A program made the translations under genes and the position numbers. From contig NZ_CP133078.1 in NCBI RefSeq assembly GCF_030908465.1, forward strand, positions 62,001 through 126,000: a stretch of DNA of 64,000 nt. The letters are read 5' to 3'. The notes beneath the pieces were generated by a model. That model made no database searches. It was given only the letters and a program-made list of their open reading frames with translations, and was not told the origin of the DNA. The DNA is from Anaerotignum sp. MB30-C6. Its GTDB lineage: Bacteria > Bacillota > Clostridia > Lachnospirales > Anaerotignaceae. Of the stretch, positions 26,232 to 35,192 are shown one piece after another; position 1 is the stretch's first letter; each line of letters starts with the position of its first letter.

Positions 26232-26497
26232 TCCGTGCTAGCCGGGGAGGTAGCGGTGCCCTGTACTCACAATCCGCTATAGTGAGGGTGATGTCTGTTC
26301 TCGGTACAGCGCTTGATGGTCTGCCCAGGGGAAGTGGCGTTGATGCTCGGGTCTTACGCAACAGGAGCCTGCGAACCGTGTCAGGGTCGGAAGGCAGCAG
26401 CACTAAGCAGTAAACTTTTGTGTGTTGTAAGGGTGCCAGAGAGGAGTCATAGAACTTGGTAACGCATTGGGTGGCGTAACAAAAACAGATGCACGGA
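26232..26497 (+). ncRNA. ffs: Signal recognition particle RNA, large (Bacillus) type
   Basis: About 266 nt. The ends pair (TCCGTGC at 26232, GCACGGA at 26491). The Alu domain is at the 5' end (GCTAGCCGGGGAGGTAGCGG) and the S-domain hairpin has the diagnostic GTCAGGGTCGGAAGGCAGCA. Targets ribosomes making membrane proteins together with Ffh. Lies between tadA and dnaX as in many Firmicutes. Confidence 0.95.
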
Positions 26498-26513
26498 TTC
26501 CTATAAAAAATTT

Positions 26514-26551
26514 AAAAGGCAGATATCAGATTAACTGGTATTTGCCTTTTT
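26514..26551 (+). terminator. Terminator of the SRP RNA gene
   Basis: AAAAGGCAGATATCAG and CTGGTATTTGCCTTTT arms around a 5-base loop; T run at the end. Confidence 0.85.
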
Positions 26552-26563
26552 GATTAGATGGAT

Positions 26564-26899
26564 TTATCCACGATATTTTGTTTGAGGAGCAATTTCTGGG
26601 GCAAAACTTAGGTTATGCCCCAGAAATTCATGGGGCGTTTCCTGTATGGATTGCCCTAAGACTGCAAGATAGGTAATTGCCTCTTGGGTAGAGGTAAAGA
26701 CTATTTTTTCTCTAAGTAAGTACTGGCTTGCTTCTTCCCATTGGGTCAGCGAGTATGCTTCGGCGGGAATGGAGGCAATTGCCAGACTTATTGTAGCAAA
26801 GGGTGTGGCATAGAATAGGTTTGAAAGGTAACTGTTTTTTGTTACAAATGTTAAATACTCTAAAAGGCTTCCTTTATAAATTTCTGATTGGCTTTTCAT
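26564..26899 (-). CDS. Hypothetical protein, 111 residues
   Basis: Starts MKSQSEIYKGSLLEYLTFVT and lies on the opposite strand to its neighbours, inside the tadA-ffs-dnaX block. AAAGGAGC, 8 bases before the ATG, is a strong ribosome binding site, which supports a real gene. Mixed helical composition, with one moderately hydrophobic stretch (ATISLAIASIPAEA); no domain recognised. Probably a recent insertion into an otherwise conserved block. Confidence 0.65.
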   Translation of the reverse strand: MKSQSEIYKGSLLEYLTFVTKNSYLSNLFYATPFATISLAIASIPAEAYSLTQWEEASQYLLREKIVFTSTQEAITYLAVLGQSIQETPHEFLGHNLSFAPEIAPQTKYRG

Positions 26900-27258
26900 A
26901 TATTATGCTCCTTTCGAAAATAGAAATTTTATTTTCATTTGCAGCATTGCTTACAGAGTGAATCACACTTTTAAAATATTATCCAGATTTTTTCAATGCT
27001 TTCATTCCCTTTGAGGTATGTAGAGTAAAAGTCGTAGTTTTCAAATAAAAAAGGGCTATGGTGAAAATATATCATATTACGGGACAAATGTCCATACAAG
27101 AAAGACTATTTGGCCGTGAACCTGTAGCAGATTACATTATTTGAAGCATTCAATCTATTAATGGGATAAATTCGGCAATGAGTGGTGGGGCTGCATAGCA
27201 CTTTCCATTTTTTCTACCATATGGTATACTGTCGTGAGAATAAAAAAGGAGGGAGACC
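26900..27258. other. Intergenic stretch before dnaX
   Basis: About 360 bases without a gene. A TATACT box at about 27225, inside a short palindrome (ACCATATGGT), could be the -10 of the dnaX promoter; no good -35 is visible. Nothing else seen. Confidence 0.45.
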
Positions 27259-28851
27259 ATGTCCTACACTGCGTTATACAGAAAGTTCAGGCCCAATACC
27301 TTTTCTGGGGTAATTGGACAAGAACATATCGTGAAAACCCTGAAAAATCAGATGAAAACAGGGAGGGTTTCCCATGCCTATTTGTTTTGTGGCACCAGAG
27401 GTACAGGTAAAACTTCAACAGCAAAAATATTTGCCCGTGCTATAAATTGTCTTTCCCCCACAGAGGAGGGAGAGCCTTGTAACGAATGTGCCCTTTGCCT
27501 TGATATTTTGCAGGGCAGAAGTGTAAATGTGATTGAGATTGATGCGGCGTCGAATAATAGCGTTGACAATGTCAGGGAAATTAGGGAGGAAGTAAAGTAT
27601 CCACCCACCCAAGGTTATTATAAGGTCTATATTATAGACGAGGTGCATATGCTTTCCAACAGTGCTTTTAACGCATTGTTAAAAACCTTGGAGGAACCCC
27701 CTGCCCATGTTATTTTTATTTTAGCAACAACAGATCCCCAAAAGGTTCCTGCTACCATTCTTTCTCGTTGCCAAAGGTTCGATTTTCGTCGTATTACTAC
27801 CGATGATATTGCCGAAACCCTTATGGGCTATTTGGAGCAGGAGGGTCAGGATATTACCCCAGAAGCGGTGCGTTATGTTGCCCAGTTGGGAGATGGTTCC
27901 ATGCGTGATTCTTTGAGCATACTAGATCAGTGTATTGCCTTTTACAGCGGAGATAAGGTTACCCTAGAAATGGTTTTGGATGTCATGGGGGCTGTGGACC
28001 AAAGGGTGCTCTTTGAAATGACGGAGGCATTGGGTAAGAAGGATAGCCGCCGTGTCATGGAATTGGTTGAGGAAATGATGATTTCAGGTAGGGATGTGAA
28101 ACAATTTGTTTCTGAGTATTTGGTACACCTTAGAAATTTTTTAATGGTGAGTACCATTCCCAATGCTTCAGGGATACTGGATCTTTCCGAAGAAAATTTG
28201 CAACGTTTAAAGGGATGCAGTGCAGTTCTATCCCCTCAGGAAGCAATTTTTTTAATTGAGCGTTTTTCCTACTTGCAAAGTGATATGCGTTATAGCTCCA
28301 ACGACCGTATTTTATTAGAAGTTGAGCTTCTTCGACTATGTTCCCCATGGTCACAAACAGACGTTACAGCCTTAGCTGCAAGGATTGCTGGATTGGAGCG
28401 TCAAGTTGCCCAAGGGGTTAAGGTACAGGTACAGCAAGTGGAGGGAAAGGCTGAAAAGAAAGAAGCACCAAAGCCAAAGAAAAAGCCACCTGCCCTTGCG
28501 GAGGATAGAAAGAAATTGAAAGAAGAATGGCCTCTTTTACGCAATGAAGTTGACGATGTTATTTTGAAAAGTCAATTGAAGCAGGTTGATATCGCCTTCA
28601 AAGAGGATGACTGTATATATTTGGTTTGCGCATACGCTGCTTTAGTGGATATGCTTCATAAAAATATGGAGCAAGTTGAAGGACTATTGGAAAAGGCATC
28701 AGGCAAATCCTTCGAGCTAAGAACTGTTACCAAAGAGGAATATGATCGTTGGTATGAGACAACTTATGGTAAGGCAGAAGAAGGCCAAGAGGATGCGGAG
28801 TTTACAAGCCTTCTGGGCAGTTATTTTCCCGAGGCGGATTTTCAAGAGTAA
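27259..28851 (+). CDS. dnaX: DNA polymerase III subunits gamma and tau
   Basis: 530 residues. Clamp-loader ATPase of the replisome. Walker A GTRGTGKTS, four zinc cysteines (NCLS...CNECALC), DEVH-type Walker B (IIDEVHMLS) and sensor SRC (LSRCQRF) are present. A charged Lys/Pro linker (about residues 395-420) separates the ATPase from a C-terminal domain. AAAGGAGGGAG precedes the ATG. Heads the dnaX-ybaB-recR operon. Confidence 0.96.
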   Translation: MSYTALYRKFRPNTFSGVIGQEHIVKTLKNQMKTGRVSHAYLFCGTRGTGKTSTAKIFARAINCLSPTEEGEPCNECALCLDILQGRSVNVIEIDAASNNSVDNVREIREEVKYPPTQGYYKVYIIDEVHMLSNSAFNALLKTLEEPPAHVIFILATTDPQKVPATILSRCQRFDFRRITTDDIAETLMGYLEQEGQDITPEAVRYVAQLGDGSMRDSLSILDQCIAFYSGDKVTLEMVLDVMGAVDQRVLFEMTEALGKKDSRRVMELVEEMMISGRDVKQFVSEYLVHLRNFLMVSTIPNASGILDLSEENLQRLKGCSAVLSPQEAIFLIERFSYLQSDMRYSSNDRILLEVELLRLCSPWSQTDVTALAARIAGLERQVAQGVKVQVQQVEGKAEKKEAPKPKKKPPALAEDRKKLKEEWPLLRNEVDDVILKSQLKQVDIAFKEDDCIYLVCAYAALVDMLHKNMEQVEGLLEKASGKSFELRTVTKEEYDRWYETTYGKAEEGQEDAEFTSLLGSYFPEADFQE

Positions 28852-28927
28852 AAGGCTTGCGTGGACTAGGTGTTTTATTATAGAATAGTACAAATAGATG
28901 GAAAAAGAAATTAGGAGGAATCAACAT

Positions 28928-29263
28928 ATGGCTAAAGGCGGTTTTCCCGGTATGGGTGGCATGAACATGAATAACTTAATGAAACAGGCTCAGAAAATGC
29001 AAAAACAAATGTTAGAAAAACAGGAAGAGCTGGCAGAAAAAACATTGGAAATGACCAGTGGTGGCGGTGCTGTAAAGGTGGTTATTACAGGGAAGAAAGA
29101 AATTAAAGAGTTAAAATTAAACCCCGATGTAGTAGATCCCGATGATGTGGAGATGTTGGAGGATTTAATTATTTCAGCTGTAAACGAAGCAATCCGTCAG
29201 GTAGAAGAAATGTATAACAATGAAATGGGTAGAATGACCGGCGGTATGGGCATGGGCTTCTAA
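28928..29263 (+). CDS. YbaB/EbfC nucleoid-associated protein
   Basis: 111-residue DNA-binding protein, acting as a dimer. Gly/Met-rich start (MAKGGFPGMGGMNMNNLMKQ), helical middle, and the family segments VKVVITGKKEIKELKLNP and ISAVNEAIRQVEEMYNNEM. ATG 28928 follows GGAGGAATC; a longer frame starting at 28898 covers that site and is not used. Conserved place between dnaX and recR. Confidence 0.95.
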   Translation: MAKGGFPGMGGMNMNNLMKQAQKMQKQMLEKQEELAEKTLEMTSGGGAVKVVITGKKEIKELKLNPDVVDPDDVEMLEDLIISAVNEAIRQVEEMYNNEMGRMTGGMGMGF

Positions 29264-29279
29264 GTAAAAGAGGGATATG

Positions 29280-29876
29280 ATGAATTATTATGGTAACCCC
29301 ATAACACGATTGATTGAGGAATTGGCGGCTTTGCCAGGAATCGGTGGGAAATCCGCCCAAAGGCTGGCATTTCATATTATTCATATGCCAAGGGAGCAGG
29401 TTGCTGCTTTGTCCGAAGCAATTTTGGATGCTAAGGACAAAGTTCGCTATTGTTCCATTTGTTGCAATCTAACGGAAGAAGACGTTTGCCCCATTTGTTC
29501 CAATGGCAAGAGGGATCGCAGCATTATTATGGTCGTGGAAGATCCACGGGATATGGCAGCCTACGAGCGAACCAAAGAGTTCCATGGTGTTTACCATGTG
29601 TTGCATGGAGCCGTTTCACCCATGACAGGGGTGACTCCTCAAGATATTCGTATAAAAGAATTGGTTAGCCGAATGGATGATATGGTCAAGGAAGTCATTC
29701 TAGCCACAAACCCCAATGTTGAGGGTGAGGCAACGGCAATGTATATTAGTAAGCTTCTGAAACCTTTGGGCGTAAAAGTGACAAGAATTGCAAATGGCGT
29801 ACCCGTAGGTGGAGATTTGGAATATGTAGACGAGATAACCCTTTCTCGTGCCTTAGAGGGCAGAAGGGAATTGTAA
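29280..29876 (+). CDS. recR: Recombination protein RecR
   Basis: 198 residues. Acts with RecF and RecO to load RecA at single-stranded gaps. Helix-hairpin-helix region ([16 protein letters not shown]), four-cysteine zinc finger ([16 protein letters not shown]) and Toprim domain ([30 protein letters not shown]). Two ATGs stand in line at 29277 and 29280; the second has better spacing from AGAGGG. Ends at a strong terminator. Confidence 0.96.
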   Translation: MNYYGNPITRLIEELAALPGIGGKSAQRLAFHIIHMPREQVAALSEAILDAKDKVRYCSICCNLTEEDVCPICSNGKRDRSIIMVVEDPRDMAAYERTKEFHGVYHVLHGAVSPMTGVTPQDIRIKELVSRMDDMVKEVILATNPNVEGEATAMYISKLLKPLGVKVTRIANGVPVGGDLEYVDEITLSRALEGRREL

Positions 29877-29915
29877 TAAAAAGGCTGATGTTGTGTAATC
29901 AACATCAGCCTTTTT
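29877..29915 (+). terminator. Terminator of dnaX-ybaB-recR
   Basis: AAAAAGGCTGATGTTG and CAACATCAGCCTTTTT arms, 6-base loop; T tract on both sides, so it may also work for the minus strand. Confidence 0.94.
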
Positions 29916-29975
29916 ATGTAGTGAAGGAGCTCTGACAGTTCAGTAAACGTCTTAAGGAGTTAGACTCTCCATCAC

Positions 29976-30452
29976 CTAACGTTTTAAAGTAGTTTTCTTT
30001 ATTTTTTTCATTCTCTTTGGAATTATTTCAAAAAAGGAATAGGGTAGAGCTAACATTAAGATAGACCCTGCACCAATTGCACCGGCCAACTTTAATCCCA
30101 ATAAAATGTTAGAGTAAGTTTCTAAAATCATACCGCCTAAGGCTGCGGTCATGGTGTTATATACCGCAGTACCGGGAACCAAAGGCATAATGCCTGGGAT
30201 ATGGTAAAGGGTAGAGGGTGCTTGCCTGTGGTATGAGGCAAACCTAGAAAAGGCGGTAACAAATACAGCTGCCACTAAGGTTGCCATGGTAGGGGTGATA
30301 AACAGGCTAAGTAAGGCATAGAAAAACCATCCAATGGCTCCAGAGATACCGCAGTATAATAATTCTTTTTTTGGTGCATTAAATAAAATGGCAAAAGAGA
30401 TACATGCAAAAAAAGACATAAGGGATTCAAATAATATGTTTAAAAAAATCAT
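29976..30452 (-). CDS. ThrE-like exporter, small membrane subunit
   Basis: 158 residues with four to five membrane segments, matching the C-terminal membrane domain of threonine/serine exporters (YjjB type): FYALLSLFITPTMATLVAA and the IPGIMPLVPGTAVYNTMTA motif. Works with the larger subunit encoded directly upstream; in actinobacterial ThrE both halves are fused. GAGGGGTAAAAAATG supplies the start. The amino or organic acid moved is not certain. Confidence 0.88.
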   Translation of the reverse strand: MIFLNILFESLMSFFACISFAILFNAPKKELLYCGISGAIGWFFYALLSLFITPTMATLVAAVFVTAFSRFASYHRQAPSTLYHIPGIMPLVPGTAVYNTMTAALGGMILETYSNILLGLKLAGAIGAGSILMLALPYSFFEIIPKRMKKIKKTTLKR

Positions 30453-30465
30453 TTTTTACCCCTCC

Positions 30466-31221
30466 TTAATATCCAAAAGTAGTGATGCCAAAACCAACGC
30501 CCCCGGCTATGGCAAAGGCAATAAGCAGTGCTTCAACCATTTTTGATGTGCCGCTAATAAAGTTGCCCTCCATAATATCACGAATGCTGTTAGTCATGGT
30601 CATTCCTGGGAGTAAAGGCATAATACTACCGATGATGATTATGCCAGTTCCTGCTGCGGGCACCACTTTGTGAAAGGCAACAGACCCTGCCCCGGCAATA
30701 AAGCCGCCAATCATACAGCTGAAAAAATAGGGCATCTTTGTTTTCCCACTAAGGTTCAGCAATACTCCGATCAGAAGACCAAAAGCGAAGGCAGCCAGGC
30801 CATCTATCCAAGTGCCATCTAAAACCATGGCAAAGCCACCACAAGCCACCCCAAAGCTTACCACTCGGGATATAGGGGAATAGGCGGAGGTATGACTGAT
30901 TTCCTCCAATCGCCTTGCTGCTTGCCCCAAGGTAATTTGTCCGGAAACGAAGGATCTAGAGATATCGTTAACTGAACAAATTTTTTCGAAATTTACGGAG
31001 CGGCTGTATACACCCCTCGTTAAAGTTAAAGAGCCTGATTTTTTGCTGGGGATGCTCACAATGAGAAAGGTACTCATGGCCATAGCCTCAACGCCAGTGG
31101 AATGACTGACGGATAAAATACGATGCATCGTATCTTGTACACGGTGGGTTTCGGCGCCGCTGGAGAGCATAACTTCACCGGCATCCAAAGCAAATTTTAA
31201 AAGTTGATTATCATCCATCAT
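30466..31221 (-). CDS. ThrE-like exporter, large subunit
   Basis: 251 residues of the YjjP/ThrE N-terminal type: a soluble N-terminal region with LDAGEVMLSSGAETHRVQDT (conserved GAETxR), then five membrane segments ending in IIGSIMPLLPGMTMTNSIRD. Exports threonine/serine or small acids. ATG ATG at 31221/31218 follows GGGAGG at a distance of about 10; the upstream extension is not supported. Thirteen bases separate it from the small subunit gene. Confidence 0.88.
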   Translation of the reverse strand: MMDDNQLLKFALDAGEVMLSSGAETHRVQDTMHRILSVSHSTGVEAMAMSTFLIVSIPSKKSGSLTLTRGVYSRSVNFEKICSVNDISRSFVSGQITLGQAARRLEEISHTSAYSPISRVVSFGVACGGFAMVLDGTWIDGLAAFAFGLLIGVLLNLSGKTKMPYFFSCMIGGFIAGAGSVAFHKVVPAAGTGIIIIGSIMPLLPGMTMTNSIRDIMEGNFISGTSKMVEALLIAFAIAGGVGFGITTFGY

Positions 31222-31358
31222 TATATAGGATCCTCCCTTCATGAAACAGGAATTGTTTGAGTATAAAGTGTGCAACATACAGTTTAACCTTTTTTGAAAA
31301 AAACGCAAGGAAATTTTAATTTTTTTACGCTTATTTTTTCAAACGAAGTATTATTCCA

Positions 31359-31387
31359 TTTACAAGACTGGATTTTTATACTATAAT
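31359..31387 (+). promoter_or_regulatory. Sigma-A promoter of the TPP-controlled operon
   Basis: TTTACA, 17-base spacer, TATAAT, just ahead of the riboswitch. Confidence 0.9.
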
Positions 31388-31411
31388 AGAGATGTTACAA
31401 TTAAATAGAAA

Positions 31412-31505
31412 AGGCTGGGGGTGCTTTGATACGTTGAAGCTGAGAGGAATTCTATATTCCAACCCTTTGAACTTGATGTGGTTAGAACCAACGGAGGGAA
31501 GCAAA
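31412..31505 (+). promoter_or_regulatory. TPP riboswitch (THI element)
   Basis: Conserved blocks GGGGGTGC, GAAGCTGAGAGG, CCCTTTGAACTTGATGTGG and GTTAGAACCAACGGAGGGAA are in order. Binds thiamine pyrophosphate and represses the genes behind it; a terminator follows within 20 bases. Confidence 0.96.
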
Positions 31506-31521
31506 TTATATTGAAAGCGCA

Positions 31522-31553
31522 AGGTCTTTCCCGTTACGGGAAAGGCTTTTTCT
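31522..31553 (+). terminator. TPP-controlled terminator ahead of tenA
   Basis: GTCTTTCCCG and CGGGAAAGGC stem with a 3-base loop, then TTTTT. Probably the expression platform of the riboswitch. Confidence 0.85.
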
Positions 31554-31697
31554 TTATTTTATTATTTTTTCTAATAAAATAAATTTTTGCAATGCTTGAA
31601 GCAATCAAAGTGTTTTATAACGGCGTACAAGCTGCAATTCAACTTGCTTTCTAAACCTTGCCTTGAAAACTCAAAACTTAAGAAAGGTGGATGCAAA

Positions 31698-32363
31698 ATG
31701 AAATTTACAGACAGATTATACGAGGGTGTGAAAGACATCTGGAATGGCTATCTGGAACAGCCCTTTGTGAAAGAATTGGGCGAGGGAACTTTGCGTGAGG
31801 AGTCCTTCCGTTTTTACATGGTGCAGGATTACCGCTACTTATTACAGTATTCCAAGGTTTTTGCCATGGGTATTGTAAAAGCAGAAGATGAAGCTGTGAT
31901 GCGTCATTTTGCTTGTATGGTTCATGATACCTTAGATGGTGAGATGGATGTACATAAATCATACATGAAACGCTTGGGAATTACTGATGAAGAAGTTGCA
32001 ACGACAAAAACAGCGCTAGCAAATCAGTCCTACACTTCTTACATGTTAGATATTGCCCACAAGGGTGATGTTTTGGATGTATTGGTAGCTGTACTTTCCT
32101 GTGCGTGGAGTTATCAAATGATTGGGGAGCATCATAGTAAAATCCCTGGTGCCATAGACCATCCTTTCTACGGCGAATGGGTAAGAGGGTATGCCTCGGA
32201 AGGATTCGCAAAAGGCGTTCGAGAAATTATGGAACTGGTGAACGAATTGGGTGCGGATATTAGCATAAAGCGAGAAGCGTATTTACTAGAAGTATTCTTG
32301 AATTGTTGTAGATATGAAAGAGATTTTTGGGAAATGGCCTATCATATGGATATGGGCGATTAA
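31698..32363 (+). CDS. tenA: Aminopyrimidine aminohydrolase (thiaminase II)
   Basis: 221 residues. Salvages thiamine breakdown products by hydrolysing aminopyrimidines to HMP. All-helical TenA fold; catalytic Cys lies in SCAWSYQMIGEHH, and the acidic pair in HDTLDGEMDVH and YERDFWEMAY. ATG 31698 follows AAAGGTGGA. First gene after the TPP riboswitch; the importer genes follow, so uptake and salvage of the pyrimidine moiety are co-controlled. Confidence 0.95.
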   Translation: MKFTDRLYEGVKDIWNGYLEQPFVKELGEGTLREESFRFYMVQDYRYLLQYSKVFAMGIVKAEDEAVMRHFACMVHDTLDGEMDVHKSYMKRLGITDEEVATTKTALANQSYTSYMLDIAHKGDVLDVLVAVLSCAWSYQMIGEHHSKIPGAIDHPFYGEWVRGYASEGFAKGVREIMELVNELGADISIKREAYLLEVFLNCCRYERDFWEMAYHMDMGD

Positions 32364-32378
32364 GAAGGAGTGTGGCCT

Positions 32379-33134
32379 ATGCTACGGTTTGAAGGAGTAT
32401 CCTTTCGATACCCGGGGGATGCACAAGGGATGGTGGAGGATTTATCTTTTCAAGTGGCAGACGGTGAGTTTGTGGCAATCATTGGTGCCAGTGGATGCGG
32501 AAAAAGCACCATCTTTCGTTTAATTAACGGATTAGAAAAGCCTGATTCGGGCAGAATTTTGGTGGATGAAAAACCTATTCAAACCATAAAAAATTATAGT
32601 GCCTTCATGCCCCAAAAGGATTTGCTTTTCCCATGGCGTAGTATTGAAAAAAATATTTGCCTGCCTATGGAGCTTGCAAAAGTTCCTCCTAAGGAGCAAG
32701 GAAAACGAGGGGCACAGGTGTTAGAGCAAGTGGGATTAGCGGACTACGCAAAAAAATTCCCCAAAGATTTATCTGGTGGGATGAAGCAAAGGGTTGCGTT
32801 TGCAAGAACCCTACTTTCTGGTGCAGATATGCTTTTGTTGGATGAGCCCTTTAGTGCCTTGGACTATTTGACAAGGGTTGAAATGCAGGAATGGTTGTTA
32901 CAGCAGTGGGAGCATTATCATAAAACAATATTGTTTATCACCCATGACGTTGAAGAGGCGATTTTTCTAGCCAAAACCATTTATATCATTCAGGATTCTA
33001 GACCTTTTAAAGAAATGGAGCGCATCGAAGTGCCTCTTACCTATCCCAGAAACCGTGAGGATTTAAAACGAGGAGAAATTGTAGAATTAAAGGAAAGCCT
33101 GATTGGAAAGCTGAGAAGGAGTGTGAGTTTATGA
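32379..33134 (+). CDS. thiZ: ABC importer ATPase for thiamine precursor
   Basis: 251 residues. Walker A GASGCGKST, signature LSGGMKQR, Walker B MLLLDEPFSALD, switch His in ITHDVEEA. It belongs to the nitrate/sulfonate/taurine-type ATPases, a group that includes ThiZ. ATG 32379 lies 8 bases after AAGGAG. The riboswitch and tenA next door point to N-formyl-aminopyrimidine or HMP as substrate (inference from context; thiXYZ systems are known). Confidence 0.88.
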   Translation: MLRFEGVSFRYPGDAQGMVEDLSFQVADGEFVAIIGASGCGKSTIFRLINGLEKPDSGRILVDEKPIQTIKNYSAFMPQKDLLFPWRSIEKNICLPMELAKVPPKEQGKRGAQVLEQVGLADYAKKFPKDLSGGMKQRVAFARTLLSGADMLLLDEPFSALDYLTRVEMQEWLLQQWEHYHKTILFITHDVEEAIFLAKTIYIIQDSRPFKEMERIEVPLTYPRNREDLKRGEIVELKESLIGKLRRSVSL

Positions 33135-33874
33135 AAAAAAAACTGCCTTCTATACTTTTAGTGCTGACGTTATTGCTGATTTGGCAAGGTATTGCCATGG
33201 CCATTGATGCGGCATATATATTGCCTTCTCCTACCAATATAATAGTAAGACTTTGGGAACTTCGGGAGCCTTTGCTCCAAGTGCATCTTCCCGCAACCAT
33301 GGGGGTGACATCCCTTGGTTTATTGATTTCTGTGATTTTGGGACTTCTTTTGGCCATCGCTATGGATTGGAATCCAAAGCTAGAAAAGGCGTTATACCCT
33401 GTGATTGTGGCATCTCAGACCATTCCCACCACAGCCATTGCACCGTTGTTTATTCTTTGGTTTGGATATACCATCTGGAGCAAGGTTTTGGTAACCATCC
33501 TAATTACCTTTTTCCCCATTGCAATCACGGTGTTTGATGGTTTTAAGTCAACAAAGCGGGAAATGGAGGAGTTGTTATACACCTACGGTGCCACTAAAAA
33601 AGATATCTTTTTAAAACTGAAGCTGCCAACAGCGCTGCCTCATTTTTTTTCTGCCATTAAAATGGCCATTCCCCTTAGCGTAATTGGGGCGGCAATTGCC
33701 GAGTGGCTGGGGGCACAAAAGGGTTTGGGCTACTTTAGTAAAAGAATGATGACCCAGTTGGACGGAGCAGGGGTTTTTGCGCCGGTAGTGCTGCTTTCCT
33801 TTGTGGCAATGCTGACAGTTTGGGTAATTACCATTGTTGAAAATAAAACAATTAAGTGGAGGAAGGAATTATAA
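33131..33874 (+). CDS. thiX: ABC importer permease for thiamine precursor
   Basis: 247-residue BPD-type permease with about six membrane segments and the EAA-loop equivalent ELLYTYGATKKDIFLKLKLP. It overlaps the ATPase gene by 4 bases (ATGA), indicating translational coupling. Forms the channel through which the aminopyrimidine is taken up, by context. Confidence 0.88.
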   Translation: MKKKLPSILLVLTLLLIWQGIAMAIDAAYILPSPTNIIVRLWELREPLLQVHLPATMGVTSLGLLISVILGLLLAIAMDWNPKLEKALYPVIVASQTIPTTAIAPLFILWFGYTIWSKVLVTILITFFPIAITVFDGFKSTKREMEELLYTYGATKKDIFLKLKLPTALPHFFSAIKMAIPLSVIGAAIAEWLGAQKGLGYFSKRMMTQLDGAGVFAPVVLLSFVAMLTVWVITIVENKTIKWRKEL

Positions 33875-33876
33875 TC

Positions 33877-34893
33877 ATGAAAAAGAGAATATTTGCGTTC
33901 TTAATGACGGCAGTCATGGCCATCGGTGTAGCAGGCTGTGGCAATAGTAATGAAACAGCAACGGCAACAGAGGATAGCCCACATTTAGAGGACTTTTCCA
34001 TCGTTTTAGATTGGTATCCTAATGCAATTCATACCTTTTTGTATACAGCAATAGAAAAGGGATATTATGCAGAGGAAGGTTTGAACCTGAAGATTAATTT
34101 CCCTGCAAACCCTAACGATGGTATTTCTTTGCCTGCTGCAGGCAAAGCGGATTTAGGGATGTATTACTTACAGGATGCAATTTTAACTGCAACAGAAGAA
34201 GATGTGCCTGTTGTTTCCGTAGGTGCCGTGACACAAAGCTCCTTAAACGTAGTGATTTCGTTAAAGGACAGTGGAATTGAAGGTGCAAAAGATTTGAAGG
34301 GCAAGAAAATTGGTTACGCTGGTACAGTTCTTTCTGAAGAAATAATAAAGTCCATGTTGGAAAACGTTGGTCTTTCCGCTAATGATTGCGAGTTTATTGA
34401 TGTTGGTTTTGATTTATTGACAGCTTTGACTACAGGTCAGGTAGATGCAACCATTGGTAACATGGTAAACCACGAAGTACCTCAGTTAGAGGAAAATGGT
34501 TTTGAAATCAATTACTTCTATCCTACTGACTTTGGCGTACCCCAGCACTATGAGTTGGTTTTCTTAGCTGGAAAAGATGCAGTAGAGAATAACCCTGAAA
34601 AAATTCAGAAATTCTTACGTGCTTCCCAGAAAGCATTTGAAGATATGAAGGTAAGTCCTGACGAAAGCTTGCAGGTTCTGTTAGACAACCAAAACGAGGA
34701 AAACTTCCCCTTGTCTAAGACGGTAGAGGAACAAAGCTTGGATATCTTATTGCCTGTAATGGAAACTGCCGATGCGCCTTTCTTGCATCAGGAAGTGAGT
34801 GTATGGCAGCAGAACGCAGATTGGCTCTTTGAAAGAGGAATCCTTTCTCAGCAGACAGATGTTTCTTCTTTGGTAGTAAACTTAGCACAGTAA
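33877..34893 (+). CDS. thiY: Thiamine-precursor substrate-binding lipoprotein
   Basis: 338 residues. Signal peptide with lipobox VAGC (Cys about 21), then an NMT1/ThiY-type binding domain: FSIVLDWYPNAIHTFLYTAI contains the family D-W-x-P-N motif, and GKKIGYAGTVLSEEIIKSML and TGQVDATIGNM follow. Captures the pyrimidine precursor outside the membrane and passes it to ThiX/ThiZ. GGAGGAAGG precedes the ATG. Last gene before a terminator. Confidence 0.9.
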   Translation: MKKRIFAFLMTAVMAIGVAGCGNSNETATATEDSPHLEDFSIVLDWYPNAIHTFLYTAIEKGYYAEEGLNLKINFPANPNDGISLPAAGKADLGMYYLQDAILTATEEDVPVVSVGAVTQSSLNVVISLKDSGIEGAKDLKGKKIGYAGTVLSEEIIKSMLENVGLSANDCEFIDVGFDLLTALTTGQVDATIGNMVNHEVPQLEENGFEINYFYPTDFGVPQHYELVFLAGKDAVENNPEKIQKFLRASQKAFEDMKVSPDESLQVLLDNQNEENFPLSKTVEEQSLDILLPVMETADAPFLHQEVSVWQQNADWLFERGILSQQTDVSSLVVNLAQ

Positions 34894-34940
34894 TCATAAA
34901 GTAAATCAACAGGCTTATTTAGCCCCAAGGTTCATAGAAA

Positions 34941-34974
34941 AAGGTGAGAGATACCATTCTCTCATCTTTTTTGT
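34941..34974 (+). terminator. Terminator of the tenA-thiZXY operon
   Basis: AAGGTGAGAG and CTCTCATCTT arms, loop of about 9 bases, then T6. Confidence 0.85.
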
Positions 34975-35037
34975 TTGGAGCTTAGGGTGAATGGTTTGCT
35001 TGAAAAGGGATTTTCTCCCCACAAAGAAGATGTACAA

Positions 35038-35066
35038 TTGATATTTTTAGAAAGTATCAGTATAAT
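35038..35066 (+). promoter_or_regulatory. Sigma-A promoter of the SDR-yihY operon
   Basis: TTGATA, 17-base spacer, TATAAT, 127 bases before the first gene. Confidence 0.82.
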
Positions 35067-35192
35067 ACAATATAAAGCAAAAAAATGGATATAAGTAAAG
35101 AAAAAAAGTCAAGACTAAAGGCAAGACAGAAAGGACAGTGATATTTACTGTTTTTTCAAGGGTCTACAAAAATGAAATGAGGATGTGACTTT

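Noticed and set aside
31281-31420. Second riboswitch or T-box ahead of tenA
   Set aside because: Only the TPP element is recognisable; no T-box specifier or TGG-type motif seen here or elsewhere in the window.
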